The notes beneath the pieces were generated by a model. The model was not told the origin of the DNA and made no database searches. It worked only from the letters and a program-made list of their open reading frames with translations. Source: CAYXDO01 sp964463485 (lineage in GTDB: Bacteria; Myxococcota; Kuafuiibacteriia; Kuafuiibacteriales; Kuafuiibacteriaceae). From it: a stretch of 8,752 nucleotides of DNA. Positions 1 to 6,479 of this stretch are shown one piece after another (the stretch's first letter is position 1; each line of letters starts with the position of its first letter). The stretch is taken from contig CAYXDO010000263.1 of the NCBI GenBank assembly GCA_964463485.1, positions 1 through 8,752 on the forward strand, read 5' to 3'. The position numbers and the translations under genes were made by a program.

Positions 1-65
1 CCTAATCCTGCCTGATCCCCGCCTAATCCTGCCTGATCCCCGCCTAATCCTGCCTTGAATCCTGC
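1..65. repeat. Short-period tandem repeat array reaching the regulator's stop codon
   Basis: Two alternating half-units, CCTAATCCTG and CCTGATCCCCG, form 21-bp units at 1-21 and 22-42. A third unit begins at 43 and degenerates (GCCTTGAATCCT, then GCCTAG). The effective period is about 10-11 bp, close to one helical turn. The array runs off the left edge, so its full length is unknown. On the minus strand it is G-rich (GGCAGGATTA / GGCGGGGATCA) and lies directly downstream of the Crp-like gene; that gene's TAG stop codon is inside the last degenerate unit. No clear hairpin with a T-tract is visible, so a terminator function is not shown. Confidence 0.8.
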
Positions 66-899
66 CTAGTCTTCGTTCTCCGAGTCCATCGCCGCCCGGA
101 CGTCCGGTGCGTCCTCCCCGCCCACGGGCGTGGGTACGATCGGCGGCGGTGGAATCGAAGTCTTCTCCACCGCGATGGGGCGATCGAGCTGGTACGAGAG
201 TCCGAGGCTCCCGATCCCTCGCCGCCGTAACGCCTCGATGTCCTGCACGATGTAGCGGGCCTCGCGCTTGTCGAGCACGCCCTCGTCCTTCAGCTTCTTC
301 AGAGAGTTCGCCAACGCCTTGCGCGTGACACCGAGGTCGCGGGCCATGCCGTCTTGAGTCAGCGGAACGGTGAGCTTCACGTCCGACCCGGAGGCCTTTT
401 CCCCGAAGAACTCGACGTAGTCGAGGAGCAGGTTGGCCAGCCTGGTGTCGACGTCGAAGAACGCCAGCAGCTTCTCGTTGTAGGCCGCGATACACAGACG
501 AGCCGACAGGTCGAGGCACAGAGAGTGCGTGAAGTTGTGCTGAGTCTTGACGACGTGCCGAAATGTCGCAGTCGGGATCAACAAGATCTGGGAGGGCTCG
601 AGCGTGGTCACGTACTCGAGAAAGGGCCGACCCGCGATGACCTCCATTTCTCCGAACATCGCGGGCGCGTGAAAGAGCTTGAGTAAGACCTCACTCTCAC
701 CGGATCTGTGAAACACGCGGACGGCGCCCGAGAGCAACGCGAACGCCTGGTCGGGGGGGTCTCCCTCCTTGAGCACGGTTCGCTTCGCGCGGTACGGTAC
801 CAATCGGCTCGCTCGAACGACGGCCCGGAGCACGGGCTCGTCCAACGTCGCCAGGAGCGGGTGACCTTTTGCGGCGCGGACGATGGCTTCCTCATCCAT
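66..899 (-). CDS. Crp/Fnr-family transcriptional regulator
   Basis: A predicted 277-residue cytoplasmic DNA-binding regulator. Residues about 14-120 form a cyclic-nucleotide-binding-type beta-roll, with KEGDPPDQAFALLSGAVRVF and the FGEMEVI turn at 82-88. A dimerisation helix follows (about 121-165), then a winged helix-turn-helix whose recognition part is LTQDGMARDLGVTRKALANS (180-199). Residues 225-277 are an unusual Pro-rich, acidic tail (SIPPPPIVPTP) absent from short Crp proteins. The Arg-Ser signature that binds the cAMP phosphate in E. coli CRP is not evident after FGEM (the sequence is AGRPFLEYVTT), and the N-terminal Cys cluster of FNR is missing. The effector is therefore unlikely to be an Fe-S cluster and may not be cAMP. 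The reading frame stays open far upstream, to 1526, but that part is antisense to the next gene; the ATG at 899 opens directly onto the domain. No clear Shine-Dalgarno sequence precedes it. It is divergent from the DUF455/ATP-grasp gene, 76 bp away, and is its likely regulator (inference). Confidence 0.88.
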   Translation of the reverse strand: MDEEAIVRAAKGHPLLATLDEPVLRAVVRASRLVPYRAKRTVLKEGDPPDQAFALLSGAVRVFHRSGESEVLLKLFHAPAMFGEMEVIAGRPFLEYVTTLEPSQILLIPTATFRHVVKTQHNFTHSLCLDLSARLCIAAYNEKLLAFFDVDTRLANLLLDYVEFFGEKASGSDVKLTVPLTQDGMARDLGVTRKALANSLKKLKDEGVLDKREARYIVQDIEALRRRGIGSLGLSYQLDRPIAVEKTSIPPPPIVPTPVGGEDAPDVRAAMDSENED

Positions 900-920
900 G
901 GCGAACGACGGGCGGGCCGC

Positions 921-948
921 AGCATACGCCGAAGGAACTTGGGAGCAA
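921..948 (-). promoter_or_regulatory. Weak sigma-70-like promoter candidate for the Crp-like gene
   Basis: On the minus strand, TTGCTC (948-943) is followed after 16 bp by TATGCT (926-921), about 22 bp before the ATG at 899. The -10 matches the consensus at four of six positions and the -35 at three, so this is a weak call. The 19-bp palindrome at 963-981 would lie just upstream of this -35 element, a position usable for activation or autoregulation. Confidence 0.2.
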
Positions 949-962
949 GAGCTCTCGTCTGC

Positions 963-981
963 CTCCATCGAATCGATGGAG
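963..981. promoter_or_regulatory. Perfect 19-bp palindrome, candidate operator between divergent genes
   Basis: CTCCATCGA, a central A, then TCGATGGAG: nine base pairs of perfect symmetry around one base. It lies in the gap between the Crp-like gene (start 899) and the DUF455/ATP-grasp gene and includes that gene's ATG (976-978). A dimeric regulator bound here could block transcription or initiation of the plus-strand gene while sitting upstream of its own promoter. It does not resemble the TGTGA-N6-TCACA site of E. coli CRP. In RNA the same bases could form an 8-bp stem with a 3-nt loop that hides the start codon. Symmetry and position are seen; the function is inferred. Confidence 0.5.
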
Positions 982-2976
982 ATTTGTGAGCTCGCCGAGC
1001 AGGTCTTGTTCGGCGCGACCTTGGCAGAGAAGCTGGTGCGGCCTCGTCGGCTCACCGACCACCGTCCGCGACGGGACCTTCCTCCTGTCGCCCAGCCGAC
1101 CCGTCCCAAGGAGCTCGCCTTCACGGCGCGGGCCGACCGGCGGATCCCGAGCCGTGAGTCCTTGAGCCGCGAGGACGCGCGCGCGGAGCTCCTGCACGCG
1201 TTCGCCAACCACGAGCTCTTGGCGATGGAGCTCATGGCGCTCGCTTTGCTGCGATTTCCCGACGCGCCTCCTCGTTTTCGGCGCGGCCTTGCGGCGGCTC
1301 TCCTCGAGGAGGAGGTCCATCTCGCTTTGTATCGCGAGCGAATTCGAGCCCTGGGTCTCGACCTCGGCGCGTTCCCGACGAGTGGGTTCTTCTGGACGGC
1401 GCTGTCCGGCATGGAGTCTCCCGAGCGTTTCGTCGCCGCGATGAGTCTGACTCTGGAGCAAGCGAACCTCGACTTCGCCGCAGAATACGCCGAAATTTTC
1501 GGTCGCCTCGGAGACGACGCGACCAAGAGAGTGCTGCTCCGAGTGCTCGGCGACGAAATCCGCCACGTCAGATTCGGGTTGCGTTGGTTTCAGCGCTGGC
1601 GCGACCCATCACTCTCGCTGTTCGACGCCCACGCGGCCACTCTCACTTTTCCGCTCACGATGGTGCGCGCCAAGGGTCCGCGATTCTGCACGGATGCGAG
1701 AGCTCGGGCCGGACTCCCGGCCGAGTATGTCCAAAAGCTCGTGGTGTTCGGAGCCTCTCGCGGTCGGCCCCCCGACGTCTTCGTCTTCAATCCCGAGGCC
1801 GAAGACGAGCTCGCCGGCCGCGGCCCGCGGTCCAAGGCGGTCACTGAGTTGGTCTCGGACCTCGCGCCCCTCATGCTCTTCCTCGCGAAGTCGGACGACT
1901 TGGTGCTCGTACCCAAACGTCCATCAACCGAGTTTCTCGTCGAGCTCACCGAGGTCGGGTTCACGCTCCCGGAGATCGTGGAAGAGACCCCAGCGCTCGA
2001 GCTCGGACGCAGGACCCTCGGCCACCTGCAACCTTGGGCATCCACGAAGAGCGTTCTGAGCTCGGTCCGTGCGCGGATCGGCCACTCGATCGCTGGCACC
2101 GAGACGCCCGCCGCCCTCTTCTCCAAAGCTTGGCCCATCGAACGAGCCGTCGGCACGGAGTGGGACGTCTCCAACCGCCGGTTCATAGCCTCCGCGATGG
2201 CCGAGTTGGAGAGTCTGGTGTCACGAGCGAGCTCACACGGCGCGAAGCTCGTCGTGAAATCCGAGCACTCCGCGTCGGGACGGGCCCGAGCCTGGCTCAA
2301 AGGTCCGCTCGACGAGAAATCGAGGCTGTTCGCCGAGCGAGCGCTGTCCGAAGGCCGAGTGATCGTCGAGGAATGGAAGGACGGCGTGGCCGACTTCGGC
2401 GTGCTGCTCCACGTCGGCGCCAAAGACCCCATCCTCGGAGTCCGGAGATTTCTCACCGACCCTCGCGGACGTTATCGCGGCCATATACTCCTGGACCCGC
2501 TCGCCTCGTTCGATGCGGGAACCCGCGCGGAGCTCGGGCGAATGGGGCTTCTCGAGGTACTCAGACGCGCAGGCCGATGGGTTGCCGGGGAGCTGGCCCA
2601 GGCGGGGTTCAGCGGCTTCGCGGGCCTCGACGCGCTCCTGTTTCGAGCTCAGTCAGGGCAGCTCGCGCTCGAACCCATCCTCGAGATCAACCCGAGGCGG
2701 ACGATGGGTCACGTCGCGCTCGCACTCGAGCGTCGCATCAACCCGCGCGCGGCGGCGCTGTGGCTTCACGTCACCAAAGACGAAGTCACTCGCCTCGGTC
2801 ACCGAGAGCTCGAGTCGTGGATCGGCACCGTCCGAACCTCCCCGACCTTCGACAAGAACGGTCGTATCAACCGCGGCGTATTGAGCACCAACGACCCGCG
2901 CGCAAAGAGAGTCGCCACGGTCCTCGTGGCAGCGGAGAGCTTCGACAGCGCTTTCGGAGTCATGAATCGGACCTGA
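976..2976 (+). CDS. DUF455 ferritin-like domain fused to an ATP-grasp ligase domain
   Basis: A predicted 666-residue cytoplasmic protein with no signal peptide. Residues about 1-250 match the DUF455 family, a ferritin-like four-helix bundle. The expected di-iron ligands are all present: Glu80 or Glu85 in HELLAMELMALA, E112-x-x-H115 in LEEEVHL, Glu161 or Glu170 in the third helix, and E194-x-x-H197 in GDEIRHVRFG. Residues about 260-660 look like an ATP-grasp domain: Lys428 in LVVKSEHSASGRAR is a candidate nucleotide-binding lysine, VIVEEW (463-468) fits the hinge, and E570-I-N572-P-R is the typical Mg-binding motif. The family knowledge is that ATP-grasp enzymes join a carboxylate to an amine or thiol through an acyl-phosphate; DUF455 has no established reaction that I know of. 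The fusion suggests an oxidation coupled to a ligation, but the substrate cannot be told. The frame is open from 883, but the ATG at 976 starts directly at the DUF455-like MEICELAEQVLFGATL. No good ribosome binding site is visible. Alternative starts are 883 and 898. Confidence 0.85.
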   Translation: MEICELAEQVLFGATLAEKLVRPRRLTDHRPRRDLPPVAQPTRPKELAFTARADRRIPSRESLSREDARAELLHAFANHELLAMELMALALLRFPDAPPRFRRGLAAALLEEEVHLALYRERIRALGLDLGAFPTSGFFWTALSGMESPERFVAAMSLTLEQANLDFAAEYAEIFGRLGDDATKRVLLRVLGDEIRHVRFGLRWFQRWRDPSLSLFDAHAATLTFPLTMVRAKGPRFCTDARARAGLPAEYVQKLVVFGASRGRPPDVFVFNPEAEDELAGRGPRSKAVTELVSDLAPLMLFLAKSDDLVLVPKRPSTEFLVELTEVGFTLPEIVEETPALELGRRTLGHLQPWASTKSVLSSVRARIGHSIAGTETPAALFSKAWPIERAVGTEWDVSNRRFIASAMAELESLVSRASSHGAKLVVKSEHSASGRARAWLKGPLDEKSRLFAERALSEGRVIVEEWKDGVADFGVLLHVGAKDPILGVRRFLTDPRGRYRGHILLDPLASFDAGTRAELGRMGLLEVLRRAGRWVAGELAQAGFSGFAGLDALLFRAQSGQLALEPILEINPRRTMGHVALALERRINPRAAALWLHVTKDEVTRLGHRELESWIGTVRTSPTFDKNGRINRGVLSTNDPRAKRVATVLVAAESFDSAFGVMNRT

Positions 2977-3506
2977 CCCGAGGCTAAAGTCGAGTCATTG
3001 CCGACGAGGCGTGACAGCGTCTCCGCGCCCCATGCCCGAACCCACGCGCCGTCCACACGCGCGCCCGTTTCACCAAACACGACCAGCCGAACCCGCGGAG
3101 CCGGCCCGGACTCGTTCTGGACGAAGCTCCGGAACATAGGTTGTGAGTTAGCGTTCCTAAGGACCAAGTCATCCACGAAGCCTCGAGGCTCGTACGCCTG
3201 TAGCGACTCCGAACGCACGATCGCGACGACGCCCAACCCTTCGACCTCGATCCCAATGAGCTCGCACGTCAACCATCTCGCGAGCTCCGGCGGATATTCC
3301 CTCTCCAGCACCACGAGAATGCGTCCATTCAAAGGAAACGTCTCGCCGTCCGCGGGATAGACGTGGCGTACCATTCGGACGCGACCCGTCTGCCTCGGCG
3401 GGGCCCACTCTCCCCGTTCGGACGACCGAGTCGCAACAGCGCGGACGAGCAGCAGCAGCAAGCCCGACGCGAGCGCGAGCGTCGGTAAATTAAGGCGCTT
3501 CCGCAT
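2799..3506 (-). CDS. Signal-anchored envelope protein with possible Ig-like domain
   Basis: A predicted 235-residue protein of unknown function. Its N-terminus, MRKRLNLPTLALASGLLLLLV, is basic then hydrophobic, so it is a signal peptide or membrane anchor. Residues about 45-160 are rich in beta-strand patterns; HVYPADGETFPLNGRILVVL resembles the first strand of bacterial Ig-like (Big_5/SbsA-type) domains, a weak resemblance. Cys81 is the only cysteine. The ATG at 3506 is the first possible start, because an in-frame TGA lies six bases upstream of it. The frame continues past 2976 and overlaps the 3' end of the ATP-grasp gene tail to tail by 178 bp, so residues about 177-235 are antisense to it. 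Third codon positions of both genes face each other there, a phase in which GC-rich DNA stays open by chance. The natural end may once have been near 2984, where a shifted frame meets a TAG. Codon use upstream of the overlap looks genuinely coding. It is divergent from the TSP3 lipoprotein gene. Confidence 0.6.
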   Translation of the reverse strand: MRKRLNLPTLALASGLLLLLVRAVATRSSERGEWAPPRQTGRVRMVRHVYPADGETFPLNGRILVVLEREYPPELARWLTCELIGIEVEGLGVVAIVRSESLQAYEPRGFVDDLVLRNANSQPMFRSFVQNESGPAPRVRLVVFGETGARVDGAWVRAWGAETLSRLVGNDSTLASGQVRFMTPKALSKLSAATRTVATLFARGSLVLNTPRLIRPFLSKVGEVRTVPIHDSSSR

Positions 3507-3510
3507 GCTC

Positions 3511-3658
3511 GATCAACCTATCATCAACGGCCTCCTCGGAGAAACTGCCCGTCGCCCCAGACTCACCCCGACCCTCGCCGGTGTCCGAGTCCCTGGCCCA
3601 GTGGTCCGGGAGGGTTCGACGCGCCCGCGACTTGTCCCCTGCCCTCGCCTCGTTGATC
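3511..3658. promoter_or_regulatory. Divergent intergenic region with GTTGATC motifs before both starts
   Basis: The 160 bp between the starts at 3506 (minus) and 3667 (plus) must hold both promoters. I see no convincing -35/-10 or sigma-54 element. GTTGATC lies shortly before each start codon in the reading direction of that gene: at 3517-3511 on the minus strand, ending four bases before the ATG, and at 3652-3658 on the plus strand, ending eight bases before the ATG. On the minus strand a further GTTGAT lies 11 bp upstream of the first, one helical turn away. The motif does not resemble a Shine-Dalgarno sequence and could be a shared operator, but 6-7 bp matches may be chance. Confidence 0.22.
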
Positions 3659-3666
3659 ATTCGCTC

Positions 3667-5757
3667 ATGGCATCGCGCATGCTCCGATGGATTTGGGTCT
3701 CATTCCTCGGAGGATGCGGGAGCGGTCCCGTACTCGAGCTCGCGATCGAAGGCCCCGAGGCGGTGCATTCGGGCATCGACGTCGTGTACCGCGCCAAGAC
3801 CAACGCCGAGCCCGGCACCGCGTCCCTTCGCTGGAGCTGTTCGCTCGACGACCCTTCGGTGGTCGACGAGCCCCGCCCTTGCGCGTTCGTGATCGATCGC
3901 GGAACCGAAGCCTCGGAGCAAATCGGGGTTCTCTTCGCTCGCGCTCCCGATCCGTCTTCGACGGCCGCGGAGGTCGACGTCTTCCTCACCCTGGAGGCCT
4001 CGGGCACGGTTCGGGCAGAGGAGACTTCGGGTTCGTTCGTCAAGCGCGTACGGGTCAAAACGGGCCGAGCGACCCAACTCGACGCGACCGAATTCGAGCC
4101 TCGGGAATGGCTCACGGCCTGTTCGTTCACCGCCGAGGATGGCCGGAGCTCCCTGCAGACTCATGTCGCCGACCTCGGCCACCCTGGGACTTGGGTGCGC
4201 TCCGACGCCGTGTTCGAGGACCAATTCTCCGCGAGCCTCGGGGGTTGGTACAACCTCAGGGCCAGCCCGTCCGTCCACGCCTGTCACCTCTTCGATGGCG
4301 CCGCCATCGACCTGAAGGAAGCCGGAGGCATTCGGAATCTCCTTTTTTCGTTCGATGGTCTCGGCCTCCCCGTCGATGGGTCCGATTCCCTCGCCTACGC
4401 CTTCGCCGCCCTTCGGCAAGGCTCCACGATCTACTTGGCCGCCGATCAAACGAGCTCCGGCCGAATCTTCGGTCGGCCTGCATTGGGCTGGACGCGTGTT
4501 CAATTCCCTAGCCTCGAGGCCGAGGACTTCGTCGCCTACTCTCACGCCGATCGCGGCCTCGACACGACGAACTCGCCCGACTTTTCTTCCGCCGGCGAAC
4601 CCATCTCCGTCGGGATCTTCTTGGCGCCCTACGGCGTTGGCCATTTTCCGCTGTCGTCGAGTGCGAGCTACGGGTTCGATAACCTCCGAGTGGAGCTCGA
4701 CGCGCCCAGGGTCGACTTCGATCTCGACGACGTCCCCGACGACGTCGACAACTGCTTTCTGTCCAACCGAAGCCAGGTCGACGCGGACATGAACGGGATC
4801 GGGGACGCCTGCCAAGACGACGATCGTGACTCTATCGCGTTCACCAAGGACAACTGCCCGGTCGCCTTCAACCCAACTCAGAGCGACAGTAACGACGACG
4901 GTCGGGGCGACGCCTGCTCGGACTCCGATCGTGACGGCATCATCGACTCCGCGGACAACTGCAAGAAGCTCGCGAACCCCACCCAAGACGACGGAAACGG
5001 AAACGGAGTCGGCGACGTCTGTGAAGATGTCGACCGCGACCGAATCCTGGACCGAAATGACAATTGCCGCCTAGTACCCAACTACGAGCAGCAAGACACC
5101 GACAGGGACGGGCAAGGCGATTCCTGTGACCTTCCTCGCGTCGAGTTCGAAGTGTGGTCCTCCTCCGGCTCGCGCGGCCCCGTGTTCGAAGCCTACGACA
5201 CGCTCTTCATCAAGCCGCGCTACCCAGGTTCGATCTCCGACGTCGAACGGGTGATGTGGCAACTCAGCCCGATGGGTTCCATCGATCCGCACGCCACGCT
5301 GATTTCCGGGCAAGTCGCGCCGGAGTGTCTGGATCTGAGGACGATCTCGAACGCGTGCGGGAGGCTTCAGGCCGCCGAGGTTGGGAGCGTCGCCGTGCAC
5401 GTGAGTGTCGGACTCTCGGTGCCCCGCGGAGGCGCCCGGGAGCTGGCCTCCACCGTCAACCTCTCCTTCACGCCGGGACTTTACTCGCTCACCCCCAACC
5501 AGCTCGAGCTCACGCCCGGCGATGACGTTCAGCTCGAGGCCGTGAGCAGCTATAACGGCGTGGACATCTCGAACTGGACCTGGACGCTGGGTGTGGCGGA
5601 CACCGATCGCTCACCTGTTGTTATCGTCGGCAAGTCGAGCGGTCGAGCTTGGCTGGTCAAAGTCCCGGCGGGGCGGAGATTCGTCGTGGTTCGTTTGGAT
5701 GCCACCACGACGGAGGGCATGAGTATCCAGCGCGAGCATCGTTTCCCGATCGACTGA
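3667..5757 (+). CDS. Large lipoprotein with Ig-like, jelly-roll-like and TSP3 calcium-binding regions
   Basis: A predicted 696-residue lipoprotein. The N-terminus MASRMLRWIWVSFLGGCGSG is a short lipoprotein signal with lipobox LGGC and Cys17 as the lipidation site. Residues about 20-140 look like an Ig-like beta-sandwich. Residues about 142-345 look like a jelly-roll binding domain closing with YGFDNLRVEL, typical of lectin/laminin-G-like folds (fold inferred from pattern). Residues about 349-488 are four thrombospondin type-3 repeats of the form DNC-x(4)-N-x(2)-Q-x-D-x-(D/N)-x-(D/N)-G-x-GD-x-C, which bind Ca ions in known family members. Residues 489-696 are beta-rich, with LTPNQLELTPGDDVQLEA resembling bacterial Ig-like domains. 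The frame is open from 3505, but only starts at 3667 or 3679 place the hydrophobic stretch and lipobox correctly. No clear Shine-Dalgarno sequence is visible. It is divergent from the signal-anchored gene and convergent with the TonB-like gene, with only 29 bp between the stops. A surface adhesion or binding role is likely; no catalytic motif is seen. Confidence 0.82.
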   Translation: MASRMLRWIWVSFLGGCGSGPVLELAIEGPEAVHSGIDVVYRAKTNAEPGTASLRWSCSLDDPSVVDEPRPCAFVIDRGTEASEQIGVLFARAPDPSSTAAEVDVFLTLEASGTVRAEETSGSFVKRVRVKTGRATQLDATEFEPREWLTACSFTAEDGRSSLQTHVADLGHPGTWVRSDAVFEDQFSASLGGWYNLRASPSVHACHLFDGAAIDLKEAGGIRNLLFSFDGLGLPVDGSDSLAYAFAALRQGSTIYLAADQTSSGRIFGRPALGWTRVQFPSLEAEDFVAYSHADRGLDTTNSPDFSSAGEPISVGIFLAPYGVGHFPLSSSASYGFDNLRVELDAPRVDFDLDDVPDDVDNCFLSNRSQVDADMNGIGDACQDDDRDSIAFTKDNCPVAFNPTQSDSNDDGRGDACSDSDRDGIIDSADNCKKLANPTQDDGNGNGVGDVCEDVDRDRILDRNDNCRLVPNYEQQDTDRDGQGDSCDLPRVEFEVWSSSGSRGPVFEAYDTLFIKPRYPGSISDVERVMWQLSPMGSIDPHATLISGQVAPECLDLRTISNACGRLQAAEVGSVAVHVSVGLSVPRGGARELASTVNLSFTPGLYSLTPNQLELTPGDDVQLEAVSSYNGVDISNWTWTLGVADTDRSPVVIVGKSSGRAWLVKVPAGRRFVVVRLDATTTEGMSIQREHRFPID
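4747..5127 (+). repeat. Four thrombospondin type-3 repeats within the lipoprotein gene
   Basis: Four units each begin with DNC and end with GD-x-C: DNCFLSNRSQ...GIGDAC, DNCPVAFNPTQ...GRGDAC, DNCKKLANPTQ...GVGDVC and DNCRLVPNYEQ...GQGDSC. Acidic D-x-D-x-DG loops link them. The linker before the second DNC is atypical (DDDRDSIAFTKDNC), lacking the usual DG-I/V turn, so one Ca site may be weakened. Each unit holds two Cys, which in characterised TSP3 domains form disulfides between neighbouring repeats. Confidence 0.85.
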
Positions 5758-5790
5758 GTCGCCGGAGGTAGGTAGCCCTGGCAAACTCAG
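5754..5790. terminator. Hairpin containing both stop codons of a convergent pair; possible two-way terminator
   Basis: CTGAGT (5754-5759) pairs with ACTCAG (5785-5790). After a small internal loop, GCCGG (5761-5765) pairs with CTGGC (5778-5782) with one G-T pair. The outer stem contains the TGA of the lipoprotein gene (5755-5757) and the stop codon of the minus-strand TonB-like gene (5787-5789), which pair with each other. The placement fits a bidirectional terminator, but there is no T-tract on either side, so intrinsic termination is not proven. Confidence 0.45.
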
Positions 5791-6467
5791 CCCGCTCCAG
5801 CCCGCACGAAGCTCGCTGTCCAGGCGGTCGTGCGTTGGGCCGAAGCGAGCGAGGTTGGAAATCGGAGCGCGCGGGCGTGTGCGAGTAAGCACTCCCGAAG
5901 CTCGGGAGTGACTACCCTGCTCGACTCGATACCGAGCGCCGCTACGCGGCCGTCGGGCTCGATCTCGAACCGCACCTCGAGCCTTTCGTCCACCCCGAGC
6001 CTCCCGGCGGTGCAGTAGTCGATGCCCATCCATTGAGCAATGGTCCGCCGGAAGGCCAGCTCCGCGGAGTCCCCGGGTCGCGACGGCTCGGGCGTTGGCG
6101 ATGTTGCCTCAACGAAATGTCGCGACTCGGGAACGTCGGAGCTCTGTTGGGGTGGAACGAAGGTCGAGGGGAAGTCGGCCTCGGGAGCCGCAGGGGGGTC
6201 GGAGGCACGCACACTCACGAAGCCGGCTTCCGCTCGATCCTCGCCAATTAGGGGTTGAAGCGGTTCGGGAGACTCGGACCACGCTGGATCGGGCTCCACG
6301 TTCGTCGCGAGAGTGAGATGCGGGGCCAACTCGGGTCCCGGCAAGTCGATGACTTCTCCCTCACCCACCAAGACGACTGCGACCTTCGACCGCTCTTCCG
6401 TCACGCGGTAAGAGAACATGCCGGCAGCAAAGGCAAGCACGGCGAGAATGGCGAGCCTCCACCGCAT
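5787..6467 (-). CDS. Membrane-anchored protein with TonB-like/AgmX-like C-terminal domain
   Basis: A predicted 226-residue inner-membrane protein facing the periplasm. A short basic start and one hydrophobic helix (residues about 4-20, LAILAVLAFAAGMFSY) form an anchor. Residues about 55-135 are a Pro/Ser/Glu-rich linker able to span the periplasm. Residues about 155-225 resemble the C-terminal tail shared by TonB-like proteins and the AgmX/PglI proteins of myxobacteria: LEVRFEIEPDGRVAALGIES (163-182), then VVTPELRECLLAHARALRFP with a conserved Cys and a closing FP. Cys152 and Cys193 could form a disulfide. AgmX-type proteins are known from gliding motility; a motility or envelope role here is inference. 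There are no ExbB/ExbD partners in the window. It is convergent with the large lipoprotein gene. The ATG at 6467 has no Shine-Dalgarno sequence; the sigma-54-like promoter just upstream would give an almost leaderless mRNA. Confidence 0.78.
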   Translation of the reverse strand: MRWRLAILAVLAFAAGMFSYRVTEERSKVAVVLVGEGEVIDLPGPELAPHLTLATNVEPDPAWSESPEPLQPLIGEDRAEAGFVSVRASDPPAAPEADFPSTFVPPQQSSDVPESRHFVEATSPTPEPSRPGDSAELAFRRTIAQWMGIDYCTAGRLGVDERLEVRFEIEPDGRVAALGIESSRVVTPELRECLLAHARALRFPTSLASAQRTTAWTASFVRAGAG

Positions 6468-6479
6468 GGAGGGACGAGA

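Noticed and set aside
66..899. Assigning the regulator as a true cAMP receptor (crp) or oxygen sensor (fnr)
   Set aside because: The key cAMP-contacting Arg-Ser and the Fe-S cysteines are not seen, so only the family is stated.
900..1526. N-terminal extension of the Crp-like reading frame to 1526
   Set aside because: It is Arg/Ser-rich, antisense to the well-supported DUF455 domain, and the regulator fold begins just after the ATG at 899.
892..2456. Two long minus-strand frames (892-1566 and 1590-2456)
   Set aside because: Both lie wholly antisense to the DUF455/ATP-grasp gene, have unnatural composition and no recognisable domain.
2034..2987. 317-residue plus-strand frame
   Set aside because: Extreme Arg content and full overlap with the ATP-grasp domain in another frame.
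3700..4986. 428-residue minus-strand frame
   Set aside because: Antisense to the TSP3 lipoprotein gene; high GC alone keeps it open, and it shows no coherent domain.
5787..6467. Naming the gene tonB or agmX
   Set aside because: Only the C-terminal domain pattern and anchor are visible; it is shorter than those proteins and lacks ExbB/ExbD or motility neighbours in the window.
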